A stretch of DNA of 64,000 nt from Streptomyces sp. NBC_00193 (GTDB taxonomy: Bacteria > Actinomycetota > Actinomycetes > Streptomycetales > Streptomycetaceae), in contig NZ_JAPEMM010000001.1 of assembly GCF_026342735.1 (NCBI RefSeq), positions 1,302,001 to 1,366,000 on the forward strand, written 5' to 3'. This document shows positions 1 to 9,344 of this stretch, one piece after another. The notes under the pieces were generated by a model. That model was given only the letters and a program-made list of their open reading frames with translations, made no database searches and was not told where the DNA came from. Position 1 is the stretch's first letter; the number at the start of each line of letters is the position of its first letter. Position numbers and translations under genes: made by a program.

Positions 1-746
<746 letters not shown>

Positions 747-855
747 TTCGTAGTTGACTCTCGTTCCGCTATACGGACGGGGGCTTACGTCCAGCGGGCG
801 GTCCCCCGTAGATTCCCTGCGCTTACGCAGATGATCAACGAGGGGACGACGGATC

Positions 856-3108
856 ATGACGGAACCAGGCCCGGAAGCAACACGGGCGGTACAGGACGCG
901 GCGAGTCCGGGCACCACGCCGGACTCGCCTTCTCCATCAGGGGCCATGTCCCCCAAGGCCGTGGCCCTGTGGGTGCTGGTCGGCCTCGTGGGGGCCCTCG
1001 GCTGGGGCGTGCTGGCGCTCTCGCGCGGCGAGGAGATCTCGGCCGCCTGGCTGCTCGCCGCCGCGCTCGGCTCGTACGCGATCGGCTACCGCTTCTACGC
1101 GCGCTTCATCGCGCATCGCGTACTGAAGGTGGACAAGACCCGCGCCACCCCCGCCGAACGCCTTGACAACGGTGTCGACTTCCACCCGACCGACCGACGG
1201 GTGCTTTTCGGCCACCACTTCGCCGCCATCGCCGGCGCCGGACCGCTCGTGGGTCCCGTACTCGCCTCGCAGATGGGCTACCTGCCCGGCACCATCTGGA
1301 TCGTCGTGGGCGTGATCTTCGCGGGCGCCGTCCAGGACATGGTCACGCTCTTCTTCTCCACCCGGCGCAACGGCCGTTCGCTCGGCCAGATGGCCCGGGA
1401 CGAGATCGGCCCCGTCGGCGGCGCCGCCGCGCTGATCGGCGTCTTCGCCATCATGATCATCCTGCTGGCCGTGCTGGCCCTGGTCATCGTCAACGCGCTG
1501 GCGCACTCCCCGTGGGGCGTCTTCTCCATCGGCATGACCATCCCGATCGCCCTCTTCATGGGCTTCTACCTGCGCGTCCTGCGCCCGGGCCGGGTCACCG
1601 AGGTCTCCGTCGTCGGTGTGGCGCTGCTGCTGCTCGCCATCGTCGCGGGCGGCTGGGTCGCCGAGTCCTCGCTGGCGGACTTCTTCACCCTGGAGAAGGA
1701 GACGCTGGTCCTCTGGATGATCGCCTACGGGTTCGTGGCGTCCGTCCTGCCGGTGTGGATGCTGCTCGCCCCGCGCGACTACCTCTCCACCTTCATGAAG
1801 GTGGGCACCATCGGGCTGCTCGCCTTGGGCGTGGTCATCGCCATGCCGACGCTGAAGATGCCCGCGGTCACCGACTTCGCCTCGCGCGGGGACGGCCCGG
1901 TCTTCGCCGGCTCGATGTTCCCGTTCGTCTTCATCACCATCGCCTGCGGAGCCCTGTCCGGCTTCCACTCGCTGGTCTCCTCGGGCACCACCCCGAAGAT
2001 GATCCAGAAGGAGACCCAGGTCAGGGTCATCGGCTACGGCGCGATGCTGACCGAGTCCTTCGTCGCCATCATGGCGATCATCGCGGCCTGCATCATCGAC
2101 CCGGGCCTGTACTTCGCCATCAACTCCCCCGGCGGCGTCGTCGGCGCCACCGTCGAGACGGCCTCGCAGGCCGTGACGAACTTCGGCTTCGCCATCTCCC
2201 CCGAGGCCCTCACCCAGGCCGCGAAGGACGTGGAGGAGACCAGCCTGCTGTCCCGTACGGGCGGCGCTCCGACCTTCGCACTCGGAATGTCGGAGATCTT
2301 CTCGGCCGTGATCGGCGGCTCCTCGATGAAGGCGTTCTGGTACCACTTCGCCATCATGTTCGAGGCCCTGTTCATCCTGACGACCGTGGACGCCGGCACC
2401 CGCGTGGGCCGCTTCATGCTCCAGGACACCCTCGGCAACGTGCACAAGTCCTTCAAGGACGTCAGCTGGAAGCCGGGCGTCTGGTTCGCCAGCGCGGTCG
2501 TCGTCGGCGGCTGGGGCTACTTCCTGTGGGTCGGCGTCAAGGACCCGCTGGGCGGCATCAACCAGCTCTTCCCGCTGTTCGGCATCGCGAACCAGCTGCT
2601 CGCGGCGGTCGCCCTGGCCGTCTGCACCACCCTGCTGATCAAGTCCGGCCGGCTCAAGTGGGCCTGGGTGACGGGCGTTCCGCTGGCCTGGGACCTGGCC
2701 GTCACGCTCACCGCCAGCTACCAGAAGATCTTCTCCGACAACCCGAAGATCGGCTTCTTCGCGCAGCGGGACGTCTACCAGGACGGGATCGAGGCGGGCA
2801 AGGTCCTCAAGCCCGCCAAGAACATGGACGAGATGCACACCGTGGTCACCAACGCCACGGTGGACGGCGTCCTGTCGGTGTTCTTCGCCCTGCTGATCAT
2901 CATCGTGCTCGTGGACGCCGCCCGCACCTGCCTGGCGGCCATCCGCAAGCCCGAGTCGGTCACGCTCGTCGAGGTCCCGTGGACCGAGTCCAAGCTCGTC
3001 GCCCCGGCCGGTCTGATCCCGACCGCCGAGGAGCGTGCGGAGCTCGCCGCCGCCGGCCTCGACTCGGGCGGGGGCCGCGTGAAGGACTCCGTACGGGAAC
3101 CCGCGTGA
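856..3108 (+). CDS. cstA: CstA-family carbon starvation transporter
   Basis: A 750-residue polytopic inner-membrane protein of the CstA/BtsT family, whose members import peptides or pyruvate when carbon is scarce. After a short hydrophilic N-terminus, many hydrophobic helices run through the protein. Family-typical stretches include FGHHFAAIAGAGPLVGPVLA near residue 115 and the conserved GTTPKMIQKE loop. The ATG at 856 follows a purine-rich ribosome site (GAGGGGA) by about nine bases. The stop overlaps the start of the next small gene (GTGA), the usual arrangement for CstA with its YbdD partner, so the two are co-translated. Substrate (pyruvate or peptides) cannot be told from sequence. The preceding dasR ends 109 bases upstream. 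Confidence 0.92.
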   Translation: MTEPGPEATRAVQDAASPGTTPDSPSPSGAMSPKAVALWVLVGLVGALGWGVLALSRGEEISAAWLLAAALGSYAIGYRFYARFIAHRVLKVDKTRATPAERLDNGVDFHPTDRRVLFGHHFAAIAGAGPLVGPVLASQMGYLPGTIWIVVGVIFAGAVQDMVTLFFSTRRNGRSLGQMARDEIGPVGGAAALIGVFAIMIILLAVLALVIVNALAHSPWGVFSIGMTIPIALFMGFYLRVLRPGRVTEVSVVGVALLLLAIVAGGWVAESSLADFFTLEKETLVLWMIAYGFVASVLPVWMLLAPRDYLSTFMKVGTIGLLALGVVIAMPTLKMPAVTDFASRGDGPVFAGSMFPFVFITIACGALSGFHSLVSSGTTPKMIQKETQVRVIGYGAMLTESFVAIMAIIAACIIDPGLYFAINSPGGVVGATVETASQAVTNFGFAISPEALTQAAKDVEETSLLSRTGGAPTFALGMSEIFSAVIGGSSMKAFWYHFAIMFEALFILTTVDAGTRVGRFMLQDTLGNVHKSFKDVSWKPGVWFASAVVVGGWGYFLWVGVKDPLGGINQLFPLFGIANQLLAAVALAVCTTLLIKSGRLKWAWVTGVPLAWDLAVTLTASYQKIFSDNPKIGFFAQRDVYQDGIEAGKVLKPAKNMDEMHTVVTNATVDGVLSVFFALLIIIVLVDAARTCLAAIRKPESVTLVEVPWTESKLVAPAGLIPTAEERAELAAAGLDSGGGRVKDSVREPA

Positions 3109-3302
3109 CGCGCCTGCGCCACGCGCTGGGCCGGGCCCGGTTCTTCGTAAGGGAGTTCTCGGGCGAGGCGGCCTACGACCGCTACGTGGCCCACGCCCGT
3201 ACGCACGACCCGGACGCGGTGGTCCAGTCGCGCCGGGCCTTCGAACGGGCCCGCACGGACGCCCGCGAGGGCGACCCGCGCGAAGGGTTCCGCTGCTGCT
3301 GA
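3105..3302 (+). CDS. YbdD/YjiX-family small protein, CstA partner
   Basis: A 65-residue basic protein whose GTG start overlaps the cstA stop by four bases. It carries the family pattern FFVREFSGEAAYDRYVAH and ends in a Cys-Cys pair (GFRCC). YbdD/YjiX proteins are encoded directly after cstA-type transporters in many bacteria and are thought to act with them at the membrane, though the biochemical role is unclear. The length matches the family (about 65 residues). A strong hairpin follows 16 bases after the stop, closing the cstA unit. Confidence 0.85.
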   Translation: MTRLRHALGRARFFVREFSGEAAYDRYVAHARTHDPDAVVQSRRAFERARTDAREGDPREGFRCC

Positions 3303-3317
3303 ACCGGCGCGATCCAG

Positions 3318-3370
3318 AGAGGCCGCCGCGGCTCCGTCCACCCGACGGAATCGCGGCGGCCTCTTTCCTT
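3318..3370 (+). terminator. Rho-independent terminator after cstA unit
   Basis: A perfect 13-bp stem (AGAGGCCGCCGCG at 3318-3330 pairing with 3352-3364) is followed by a T-rich tail (TTCCTT). It lies directly after the YbdD-like gene. Confidence 0.85.
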
Positions 3371-3392
3371 GCCCTGACGCACACTCGATGCC

Positions 3393-3890
3393 ATGGACAT
3401 CATCATCAGGACGGCGGCGACCGCCGAATACGAACAGCTCGGCGAGATCACCGCCCGGGCGTACCTCGACGACGGACTGCTCGACTTCGCCGAGGACGAC
3501 CCCTACCTGAGCCGGCTGCGCGACGTCGCCGGCCGGGCCCCCGACGGCGAGGTGCTCGTCGCGGAGTACGAGGGCACGCTGCTCGGCGGTGTGACCTTCG
3601 CCCCTCCCGGCAGCCCGCTGTGCGATATCGCGGGACCCGGCGAGGCGGAGTTCCGGATGCTGGCCGTCTCCCCGGCGGCCCGCGGGCGCGGCGCGGGCGA
3701 GGCCCTCGTACGGGCCTGCGTGGACCGCGCCCGGGAGCTGGAGGGCGTGAGCCACCTGGTGCTGTCGACCACGGAGAAGATGCTCGGGGCGCACCGGATC
3801 TACGACCGGCTGGGCTTCGTACGGACGCCCGAGCGGGACTGGTACCCGGTTCCGGGGCTGCCGCTGCTCACCTACCGCCTGGAGCTCTAG
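3393..3890 (+). CDS. GNAT-family N-acetyltransferase
   Basis: A 165-residue single-domain acetyltransferase. The acetyl-CoA pyrophosphate loop is plain as LAVSPAARGRGAGEALVRA around residues 88-106 (R-x-x-G-x-G type), and a C-terminal region LGFVRTPERDWYPVPG fits the family fold. It likely transfers an acetyl group from acetyl-CoA to an amine, but the substrate is unknown. It sits alone between the cstA terminator and the nrd control region, transcribed in the same direction as both. No specific subfamily recognised. Confidence 0.85.
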   Translation: MDIIIRTAATAEYEQLGEITARAYLDDGLLDFAEDDPYLSRLRDVAGRAPDGEVLVAEYEGTLLGGVTFAPPGSPLCDIAGPGEAEFRMLAVSPAARGRGAGEALVRACVDRARELEGVSHLVLSTTEKMLGAHRIYDRLGFVRTPERDWYPVPGLPLLTYRLEL

Positions 3891-3913
3891 CGGCGTACCG
3901 CCCGCGAGGAGCG

Positions 3914-3961
3914 ACACAACATGTGGGGGCTACCGCAAGCACCGGCCCCCACATGTATGCT
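3914..3961 (+). promoter_or_regulatory. Pair of NrdR boxes upstream of nrdAB
   Basis: Two 16-bp sites (3914-3929 and 3946-3961) share the ACATGT core with flanking C/G tracts. Their cores start at 3919 and 3951, exactly 32 bases apart, about three helical turns, the spacing typical of NrdR box pairs. NrdR is the zinc-finger/ATP-cone repressor of ribonucleotide reductase genes, and Streptomyces nrdABS is a known target. The second box overlaps a TATGCT hexamer that could be a -10 element. The two half-sites also form a large inverted repeat. Confidence 0.75.
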
Positions 3962-3967
3962 CATGCT

Positions 3968-4250
3968 CGCTGTCGTCGCAGGGGAATCCGGTGAGAATCC
4001 GGAACTGTCCCGCAACGGTATGAAATGCACCGACCCGCTCGGTGCATCCGCAAGTCCGAGGACCTGTCGACAGTGCGCCCGGCTCGACCGAACCGGGTGC
4101 AGACACGTCCGGGCCTCGCGGTTGGGCCGGTGGACGCCACGTGGCGCACGCGCACTGCCCTGCCCTGCCAGGCACGCGCTCCCCCACGTGCGCCCCCTCG
4201 CGCCCCGCACCAACGGTGACCCCGGAGCCGAGCGAGGGAGAGCTCCCCCC
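3968..4250 (+). ncRNA. Cobalamin (B12) riboswitch leader of nrdAB
   Basis: The aptamer is bounded by a P1 helix (3968-3975 with 4068-4075, one G-U pair). It contains the conserved B12 box core: GGTGAGAATCC at 3990-4000, CCCGCAACGG at 4010-4019 and AAGTCCGAGGACCTG at 4052-4066. The remaining leader to the nrdA GTG contains the ribosome site GAGGGAG (4234-4240), immediately followed by CTCCCCCC, which can pair with it and hide it. Published Streptomyces work shows that adenosylcobalamin shuts off the class Ia enzyme through such a riboswitch, while the B12-dependent class II enzyme takes over. The SD-masking helix is my inference. Confidence 0.93.
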
Positions 4251-6653
4251 GTGACCATCGCGCCTTCCGCACCGCGCGCCGAGTCCGACCCGTCCACCTA
4301 CGAGGGTCCGGGGGCCGCGCTCCTGCGCACGCTCACCGAGCTGACCGCCGACCTGCCCGACACCGACCCCGGCCGGGTCGCCGCCGCCGCGCTGCGCGGC
4401 CGCAGCGCCGCCGCCGACGAGGCGGAGCTCCGTACGCTCGCCACCGAGGCGGCCGCCGGGCTGATCTCCGAGGACCCGGCGTACTCCCGGCTCGCCGCCC
4501 GCCTGCTGACGCTGGCCGTCCGCGACGAGGCCGCCGGCCAGGGTTCCACCTCCTTCTCCGGCTCCGTCGAGGTCGGCCACCGCGAGGGGCTCATCGCCGA
4601 CCGCACCGCAGACTTCGTACGCCTGCACGCGAACCGGCTCGACGCGCTGGTCGAGCACGCGCTCGCCGAGGGCGCCGACGACCGCTTCGGCTTCTTCGGC
4701 CTGCGCACCCTGCACAGCCGCTACCTGCTGCGGCACCCGATCACCCGCCAGGTCATCGAGACCCCCCAGTACTTCATGCTGCGCGTGGCCTGCGGCCTCG
4801 CGGAGAACGAGTCCGTCCAGGCCGTCGAGGAAGTCGCCTCCCTCTACCGGCTGATGAGCCGCCTGGACTACCTGCCGTCCTCCCCCACGCTCTTCAACTC
4901 CGGCACCCGCCACCCGCAGATGTCCTCCTGCTACCTGCTGGACTCCCCGCTGGACGAGCTGGACTCGATCTACGACCGCTACCACCAGGTCGCGCGCCTC
5001 TCCAAGCACGCCGGCGGCATCGGCCTCTCGTACTCCCGCATCCGCGCCCGCGGTTCGCTGATCCGCGGTACGAACGGCCACTCCAACGGCATCGTGCCGT
5101 TCCTGAAGACGCTGGACGCCTCCGTCGCCGCCGTGAACCAGGGCGGCCGCCGCAAGGGCGCCGCCGCGGTCTACCTGGAGACCTGGCACGCGGACATCGA
5201 GGAGTTCCTGGAGCTCCGCGACAACACCGGCGAGGACCAGCGCCGCACCCACAACCTGAACCTGGCCCACTGGGTGCCGGACGAGTTCATGCGCCGCGTG
5301 AACGCCGACGCCGCCTGGTCGCTGTTCTCCCCCGCCGACGTCCCCGAGCTGGTCGACCTGTGGGGCGACGCGTTCGACGCCGCCTACCGCAAGGCCGAGG
5401 AGTCGGGCCTGGCCCGCAAGACCATGCCCGCCCGCGACCTGTACGGCCGGATGATGCGCACCCTCGCGCAGACCGGCCAGGGCTGGATGACCTTCAAGGA
5501 CGCCTCCAACCGCACGGCGAACCAGACCGCCGAGCCCGGCACCGTCGTCCACTCCTCGAACCTCTGCACCGAGATCATCGAGGTCACCAACGACGGCGAG
5601 ACGGCCGTCTGCAACCTCGGCTCGGTCAACCTCGGCGCCTTCGTGCTGGCAGGAGCCGGCGACGGCCGGGGGGACATCGACTGGGAGCGTCTGGACGAGA
5701 CCGTCCGCACCGCGGTCACCTTCCTCGACCGCGTCGTGGACATCAACTTCTACCCGACCGAGCAGGCCGGCCGCTCCAACGCCCGCTGGCGCCCGGTGGG
5801 CCTGGGCGCGATGGGCCTCCAGGACGTCTTCTTCCAGCTGAAGCTGCCCTTCGACTCCGCCGAGGCGAAGGCCCTGTCCACGAAGCTGTCCGAGCGCATC
5901 ATGCTCGCGGCGTACGAGGCCTCCTGCGACCTGGCCGAGCGCAACGGCCCGCTCCCCGCGTGGGAGCAGACCCGCACCGCCCGCGGCGTCCTGCACCCCG
6001 ACCACTACGACGTCCAGCTGAACTGGCCGGAGCGCTGGGACGCGCTGCGCGCCCGCGTCGCGAAGTCCGGGATGCGCAACTCGCTCCTCCTGGCCATCGC
6101 CCCGACGGCGACCATCGCCTCCATCGCGGGCGTGTACGAGTGCATCGAGCCGCAGGTCTCCAACCTCTTCAAGCGCGAGACCCTGAGCGGGGAGTTCCTC
6201 CAGGTCAACGGCTACCTGGTGCAGGAGCTCAAGCGGCTCGGCGTCTGGGACGCCCAGACCCGCGAGGCGCTGCGCGAGTCCTCCGGCTCGGTCCAGGGCT
6301 TCGGCTGGATCCCGGCGGAGGTGCGCGAGCTGTACCGCACGGCGTGGGAGATCCCGCAGCGCGGCCTGATCGACATGGCGGCGGCCCGTACGCCGTTCCT
6401 GGACCAGTCCCAGTCGCTGAACCTGTTCCTGGAGACGCCCACCATCGGCAAGCTCAGCTCGATGTACGCGTACGCCTGGAAGCAGGGCCTGAAGACCACG
6501 TACTACCTGCGCTCGCGCCCGGCGACGAAGATCGCCCGCGCCGCGTCCGGCTCCGCCGTCCCGGCCGCAGCCACCCCGCTCCCGCAGGCCGTCGACGCCG
6601 ACGCGCTGGCCTGCTCCCTTGAGAACCCCGAGTCCTGCGAGGCCTGCCAGTAA
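4251..6653 (+). CDS. nrdA: Class Ia ribonucleotide reductase, large subunit
   Basis: An 800-residue alpha subunit that reduces ribonucleoside diphosphates to deoxyribonucleotides with NrdB. Catalytic residues are in place: Cys227 (SSCYLL), Asn437/Cys439/Glu441 (SNLCTE), Cys454 (AVCNLGS), the radical-transfer pair Tyr751-Tyr752 (KTTYYLRSR), and a C-terminal redox pair Cys796/Cys799 (CEACQ). The GTG at 4251 is chosen because it follows a good ribosome site and the riboswitch; a longer open frame upstream runs through the riboswitch and is not credible. The N-terminal ~90 residues occupy the place of the ATP-cone but lack its usual K-R-D-G signature. The stop overlaps the nrdB start (TAATG). Confidence 0.96.
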   Translation: MTIAPSAPRAESDPSTYEGPGAALLRTLTELTADLPDTDPGRVAAAALRGRSAAADEAELRTLATEAAAGLISEDPAYSRLAARLLTLAVRDEAAGQGSTSFSGSVEVGHREGLIADRTADFVRLHANRLDALVEHALAEGADDRFGFFGLRTLHSRYLLRHPITRQVIETPQYFMLRVACGLAENESVQAVEEVASLYRLMSRLDYLPSSPTLFNSGTRHPQMSSCYLLDSPLDELDSIYDRYHQVARLSKHAGGIGLSYSRIRARGSLIRGTNGHSNGIVPFLKTLDASVAAVNQGGRRKGAAAVYLETWHADIEEFLELRDNTGEDQRRTHNLNLAHWVPDEFMRRVNADAAWSLFSPADVPELVDLWGDAFDAAYRKAEESGLARKTMPARDLYGRMMRTLAQTGQGWMTFKDASNRTANQTAEPGTVVHSSNLCTEIIEVTNDGETAVCNLGSVNLGAFVLAGAGDGRGDIDWERLDETVRTAVTFLDRVVDINFYPTEQAGRSNARWRPVGLGAMGLQDVFFQLKLPFDSAEAKALSTKLSERIMLAAYEASCDLAERNGPLPAWEQTRTARGVLHPDHYDVQLNWPERWDALRARVAKSGMRNSLLLAIAPTATIASIAGVYECIEPQVSNLFKRETLSGEFLQVNGYLVQELKRLGVWDAQTREALRESSGSVQGFGWIPAEVRELYRTAWEIPQRGLIDMAAARTPFLDQSQSLNLFLETPTIGKLSSMYAYAWKQGLKTTYYLRSRPATKIARAASGSAVPAAATPLPQAVDADALACSLENPESCEACQ

Positions 6654-7666
6654 TGTCCGACGTCACCAAGAACCTTCTGGACCCGGGCTTCGAGCTCACC
6701 CTGCGCCCCATGCGCTACCCGGACTTCTACGAGCGGTACCGGGACGCGATCAAGAACACCTGGACCGTCGAGGAGGTCGACCTCCACTCGGACGTCGCGG
6801 ACCTCGCGAAGCTGACCCCCTCCGAGCAGCACATGATCGGCCGGCTGGTCGCCTTCTTCGCGACGGGCGACTCGATCGTCTCGAACAACCTCGTGCTGAC
6901 CCTGTACAAGCACATCAACTCCCCGGAGGCGCGCCTGTACCTGTCGCGCCAGCTCTTCGAGGAGGCCGTGCACGTCCAGTTCTACCTGACGCTGCTCGAC
7001 ACCTACCTGCCCGACCCGGACGACCGCGCGGCCGCCTTCGACGCCGTCGAGGAGATCCCCTCGATCCGCGAGAAGGCGCAGTTCTGCTTCCGCTGGATGG
7101 ACTCGGTCGAGAAGATCGACCGCCTGGAGACGGCCGCCGACCGCCGCCGCTTCCTGCTGAACCTGATCTGCTTCGCCGCGTGCATCGAGGGCCTGTTCTT
7201 CTACGGCGCCTTCGCGTACGTCTACTGGTTCCGCTCGCGCGGCCTGCTGCACGGTCTGGCGACGGGCACCAACTGGGTGTTCCGGGACGAGACCTGCCAC
7301 ATGAACTTCGCGTTCGAGGTGGTGGACACGGTCCGCAAGGAGGAGCCGGAGCTCTTCGACGACGCCCTCCAGCAGCAGGTCGTCGACATGCTGAAGGAGG
7401 CCGTGGAGGCGGAGCTGCAGTTCGGCCGCGACCTGTGCGGTGACGGCCTGCCGGGCATGAACACCGAGTCGATGCGCGAGTACCTGGAGTGCGTCGCGGA
7501 CCAGCGCCTGGTCCGCCTCGGCTTCGCGCCCATCTACGGCTCGCAGAACCCGTTCACCTTCATGGAGCTGCAGGGCGTCCAGGAGCTGACGAACTTCTTC
7601 GAGCGCCGCCCGTCGGCCTACCAGGTCGCGGTCGAGGGCACGGTCGACCTGGACGAGGACTTCTAG
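6653..7666 (+). CDS. nrdB: Class Ia ribonucleotide reductase, small subunit
   Basis: A 337-residue beta subunit that holds the di-iron tyrosyl radical cofactor. The family landmarks are visible: NTWTVEEVDL near residue 35, Glu104 and His107 as iron ligands (FEEAVHVQF), Tyr111 at the position of the stable radical (equivalent to E. coli Tyr122), a second helix ACIEGLFFYGAF, and DETCHMNF with the last Glu/His ligands. The conserved Tyr argues for a normal class Ia protein rather than a Tyr-less Ic type. It is translationally coupled to nrdA by a one-base overlap. Confidence 0.96.
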   Translation: MSDVTKNLLDPGFELTLRPMRYPDFYERYRDAIKNTWTVEEVDLHSDVADLAKLTPSEQHMIGRLVAFFATGDSIVSNNLVLTLYKHINSPEARLYLSRQLFEEAVHVQFYLTLLDTYLPDPDDRAAAFDAVEEIPSIREKAQFCFRWMDSVEKIDRLETAADRRRFLLNLICFAACIEGLFFYGAFAYVYWFRSRGLLHGLATGTNWVFRDETCHMNFAFEVVDTVRKEEPELFDDALQQQVVDMLKEAVEAELQFGRDLCGDGLPGMNTESMREYLECVADQRLVRLGFAPIYGSQNPFTFMELQGVQELTNFFERRPSAYQVAVEGTVDLDEDF

Positions 7667-7698
7667 GCCTCCGTCATGCGTTGCTAGCGTCCCCGCCC

Positions 7699-9138
7699 AT
7701 GGGAAGATCCACCTGGCTCACCAGGTTCTCGGGCGGGGCCGCACTGCTTCTGGCGCAGGTGGCGATCTACGCCTTCGTGGTCAGACCGGGGATGCTCGTG
7801 CCCCGTTGGGACGTCGTCATACCGGGGGCGGCGGCGCTCCTGTGCACCGCCGCCTGGCTCACGGGCAGGCTCCGGCAGAAGCGGACCGCGCCGGCGGCCG
7901 CCGCAGGACCGGTTCCGGCGCCGCCGGGACGGCTGCGGTGGAGGCGGATAGGACTGCTCCGGCCGTTCGTCCTCGTCTGGTTCCTCTTCTTCGCCCCGAT
8001 CTTCCTCGCCGATCTCGCCCTGCAGCCCGACGCCGCCGACGCCCGCCGGATATCGGCGCTGCAGGACGCGGGTGCCGTGGTCGACGAGGTCCGCATCACG
8101 AACGTGCACGCCCTGCGGAAGGTGGGCGTGTGGAAGGGCCGCCGCAGTGGTTCCACCTACCCGCGGTACTCCGGTGACGTCACCCTCGAAGTGCCGGGGA
8201 TCCACGGCCCCGAGCGGCTGCGCATCGACGGAGCCCGGCTCGGCCCCTTCGCCTCGAAGAAGGGCGACCACGTCCGGGTGCTCCACGTCCCCGGCAGGCC
8301 GGGGCTCGGCGGGTACATCGACGAGGAGTCCGACACCGAACGGCTCGGCACCGGCGGATCCTCCCTGTGGGGTCCGCGCACCCCGCACGGCGGCGGCTTC
8401 CTGATCATGATCCCGGTCTTCGCGCTGCTGCCCGTCCTGGGCCTGGGCCTGGCGCGGGTGTTCGTCCAGACCGGCCCCCTGCGCGTGCTCCGCGAGGACG
8501 CCCGCGCCGGCGGCCCCCTGCCCGCCGTCCGCGCCGAGGTCACCGCCGCCCTGCGCACGGACACCACCGTCCTCGGCCGGCGCGCGGGGTCCCTGAGCAC
8601 GAGGTCCAAGTCCTGGCTGGGCCTCACGCTCGTGGACGGCACCGAGATCAAGGCCCGTACCGGCGTCGCCGATGTGGATCACTCCCTGCCCGCGCTCGCC
8701 GCCGCGTTCGCCGGGCGGCCCGGCTGGCTGTGCGGCGCCGCCCGCTGGCGGCTGCTCGGGGCCGCTCAGCCCGTCGTGTTCGTCACCGACGACGGCGAGG
8801 CGCTCTGGCTCTCGCTCGACCGGGAGACCTTCGAGGAGGTGCTCGCGGACAGCACGGTGGAGCCGGACCCCCGCCGCGGGGTACGGCCCGTCCCGCCGCG
8901 CACCCCGGTGGCGGCGGGCTCGCACGTGCCCTGGCTCGCCGCCCTGTGCACCGCCTTCGCCCTGCTGCTGCCGCCCTTGCTGACCCCGTCCACCCACGCG
9001 CTGTCCTGGGTGCTGTGCTCGCTGTCGGCGCTCTCCCTCGCGGCGGCCTTCGTGCTGCTGGTCACGGGCCGCCGCCGGGTCCGTGCCAGGGCGACCGGAT
9101 GGACCGTGACCGCGGAGCGGGACCCGGGCCTCGGCTGA
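7699..9138 (+). CDS. Multi-pass membrane protein, function unknown
   Basis: A 479-residue protein starting 32 bases after nrdB. Hydrophobic segments appear near residues 10-30, 37-56, 92-112, 235-255 and a final pair around 415-460. The stretch between about 140 and 215 (a beta-rich region with GDVTLEVPGIHG and VRVLHVPGRPGLGGYID) looks like the extracytoplasmic part of DUF3592-type proteins, but I do not recognise a family firmly. The ATG at 7699 is preferred over upstream in-frame starts that would overlap nrdB. It separates nrdB from the AraC-type regulator and may be co-transcribed with them. Confidence 0.7.
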   Translation: MGRSTWLTRFSGGAALLLAQVAIYAFVVRPGMLVPRWDVVIPGAAALLCTAAWLTGRLRQKRTAPAAAAGPVPAPPGRLRWRRIGLLRPFVLVWFLFFAPIFLADLALQPDAADARRISALQDAGAVVDEVRITNVHALRKVGVWKGRRSGSTYPRYSGDVTLEVPGIHGPERLRIDGARLGPFASKKGDHVRVLHVPGRPGLGGYIDEESDTERLGTGGSSLWGPRTPHGGGFLIMIPVFALLPVLGLGLARVFVQTGPLRVLREDARAGGPLPAVRAEVTAALRTDTTVLGRRAGSLSTRSKSWLGLTLVDGTEIKARTGVADVDHSLPALAAAFAGRPGWLCGAARWRLLGAAQPVVFVTDDGEALWLSLDRETFEEVLADSTVEPDPRRGVRPVPPRTPVAAGSHVPWLAALCTAFALLLPPLLTPSTHALSWVLCSLSALSLAAAFVLLVTGRRRVRARATGWTVTAERDPGLG

Positions 9139-9263
9139 CCACGCCCCTGGGCCGCGCGGATCTGGCGGTCGAGGCGGCGCTCGCGCGCAGCCCCGTAGAG
9201 CGCGGGTCCCAGGAGCGGGGCGGCGACGGCGAGGACGACGAGGTAGTCGAGGAACGTGTTCAT
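8766..9263 (-). CDS. Doubtful small membrane protein with read-through tail
   Basis: From an ATG at 9263 the minus strand encodes a plausible single-helix N-terminus (MNTFLDYLVVLAVAAPLLGP, then ALYGAARERRLDRQIRAA), like many short Streptomyces membrane peptides. After about 42 residues the frame does not stop. It continues as low-quality sequence antisense to the membrane-protein gene until 8766. Either a short gene has lost its stop codon, or the resemblance is chance. It diverges from the AraC-type regulator gene at 9345. Confidence 0.3.
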   Translation of the reverse strand: MNTFLDYLVVLAVAAPLLGPALYGAARERRLDRQIRAAQGRGQPRPGSRSAVTVHPVALARTRRRPVTSSTKAAARESADSEHSTQDSAWVDGVSKGGSSRAKAVHRAASQGTCEPAATGVRGGTGRTPRRGSGSTVLSASTSSKVSRSSESQSASPSSVTNTTG

Positions 9264-9344
9264 GACCCCACTCTCGCCAGTACGACAGAAACCGGACAGT
9301 GGCAGGACTGTCATGAAAGAGCGAATTACTGCCACACTGGGGTC

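Noticed and set aside
747..855. DasR operator (dre) between dasR and cstA
   Set aside because: No sequence close to the dre palindrome (ACTGGTCTAGACCAGT-like) is visible here; half-site matches elsewhere, such as at 50642, are chance.
3921..4250. Longer nrdA start giving 910 residues
   Set aside because: The upstream extension translates the NrdR box and riboswitch; conserved catalytic numbering and the ribosome site support the GTG at 4251.
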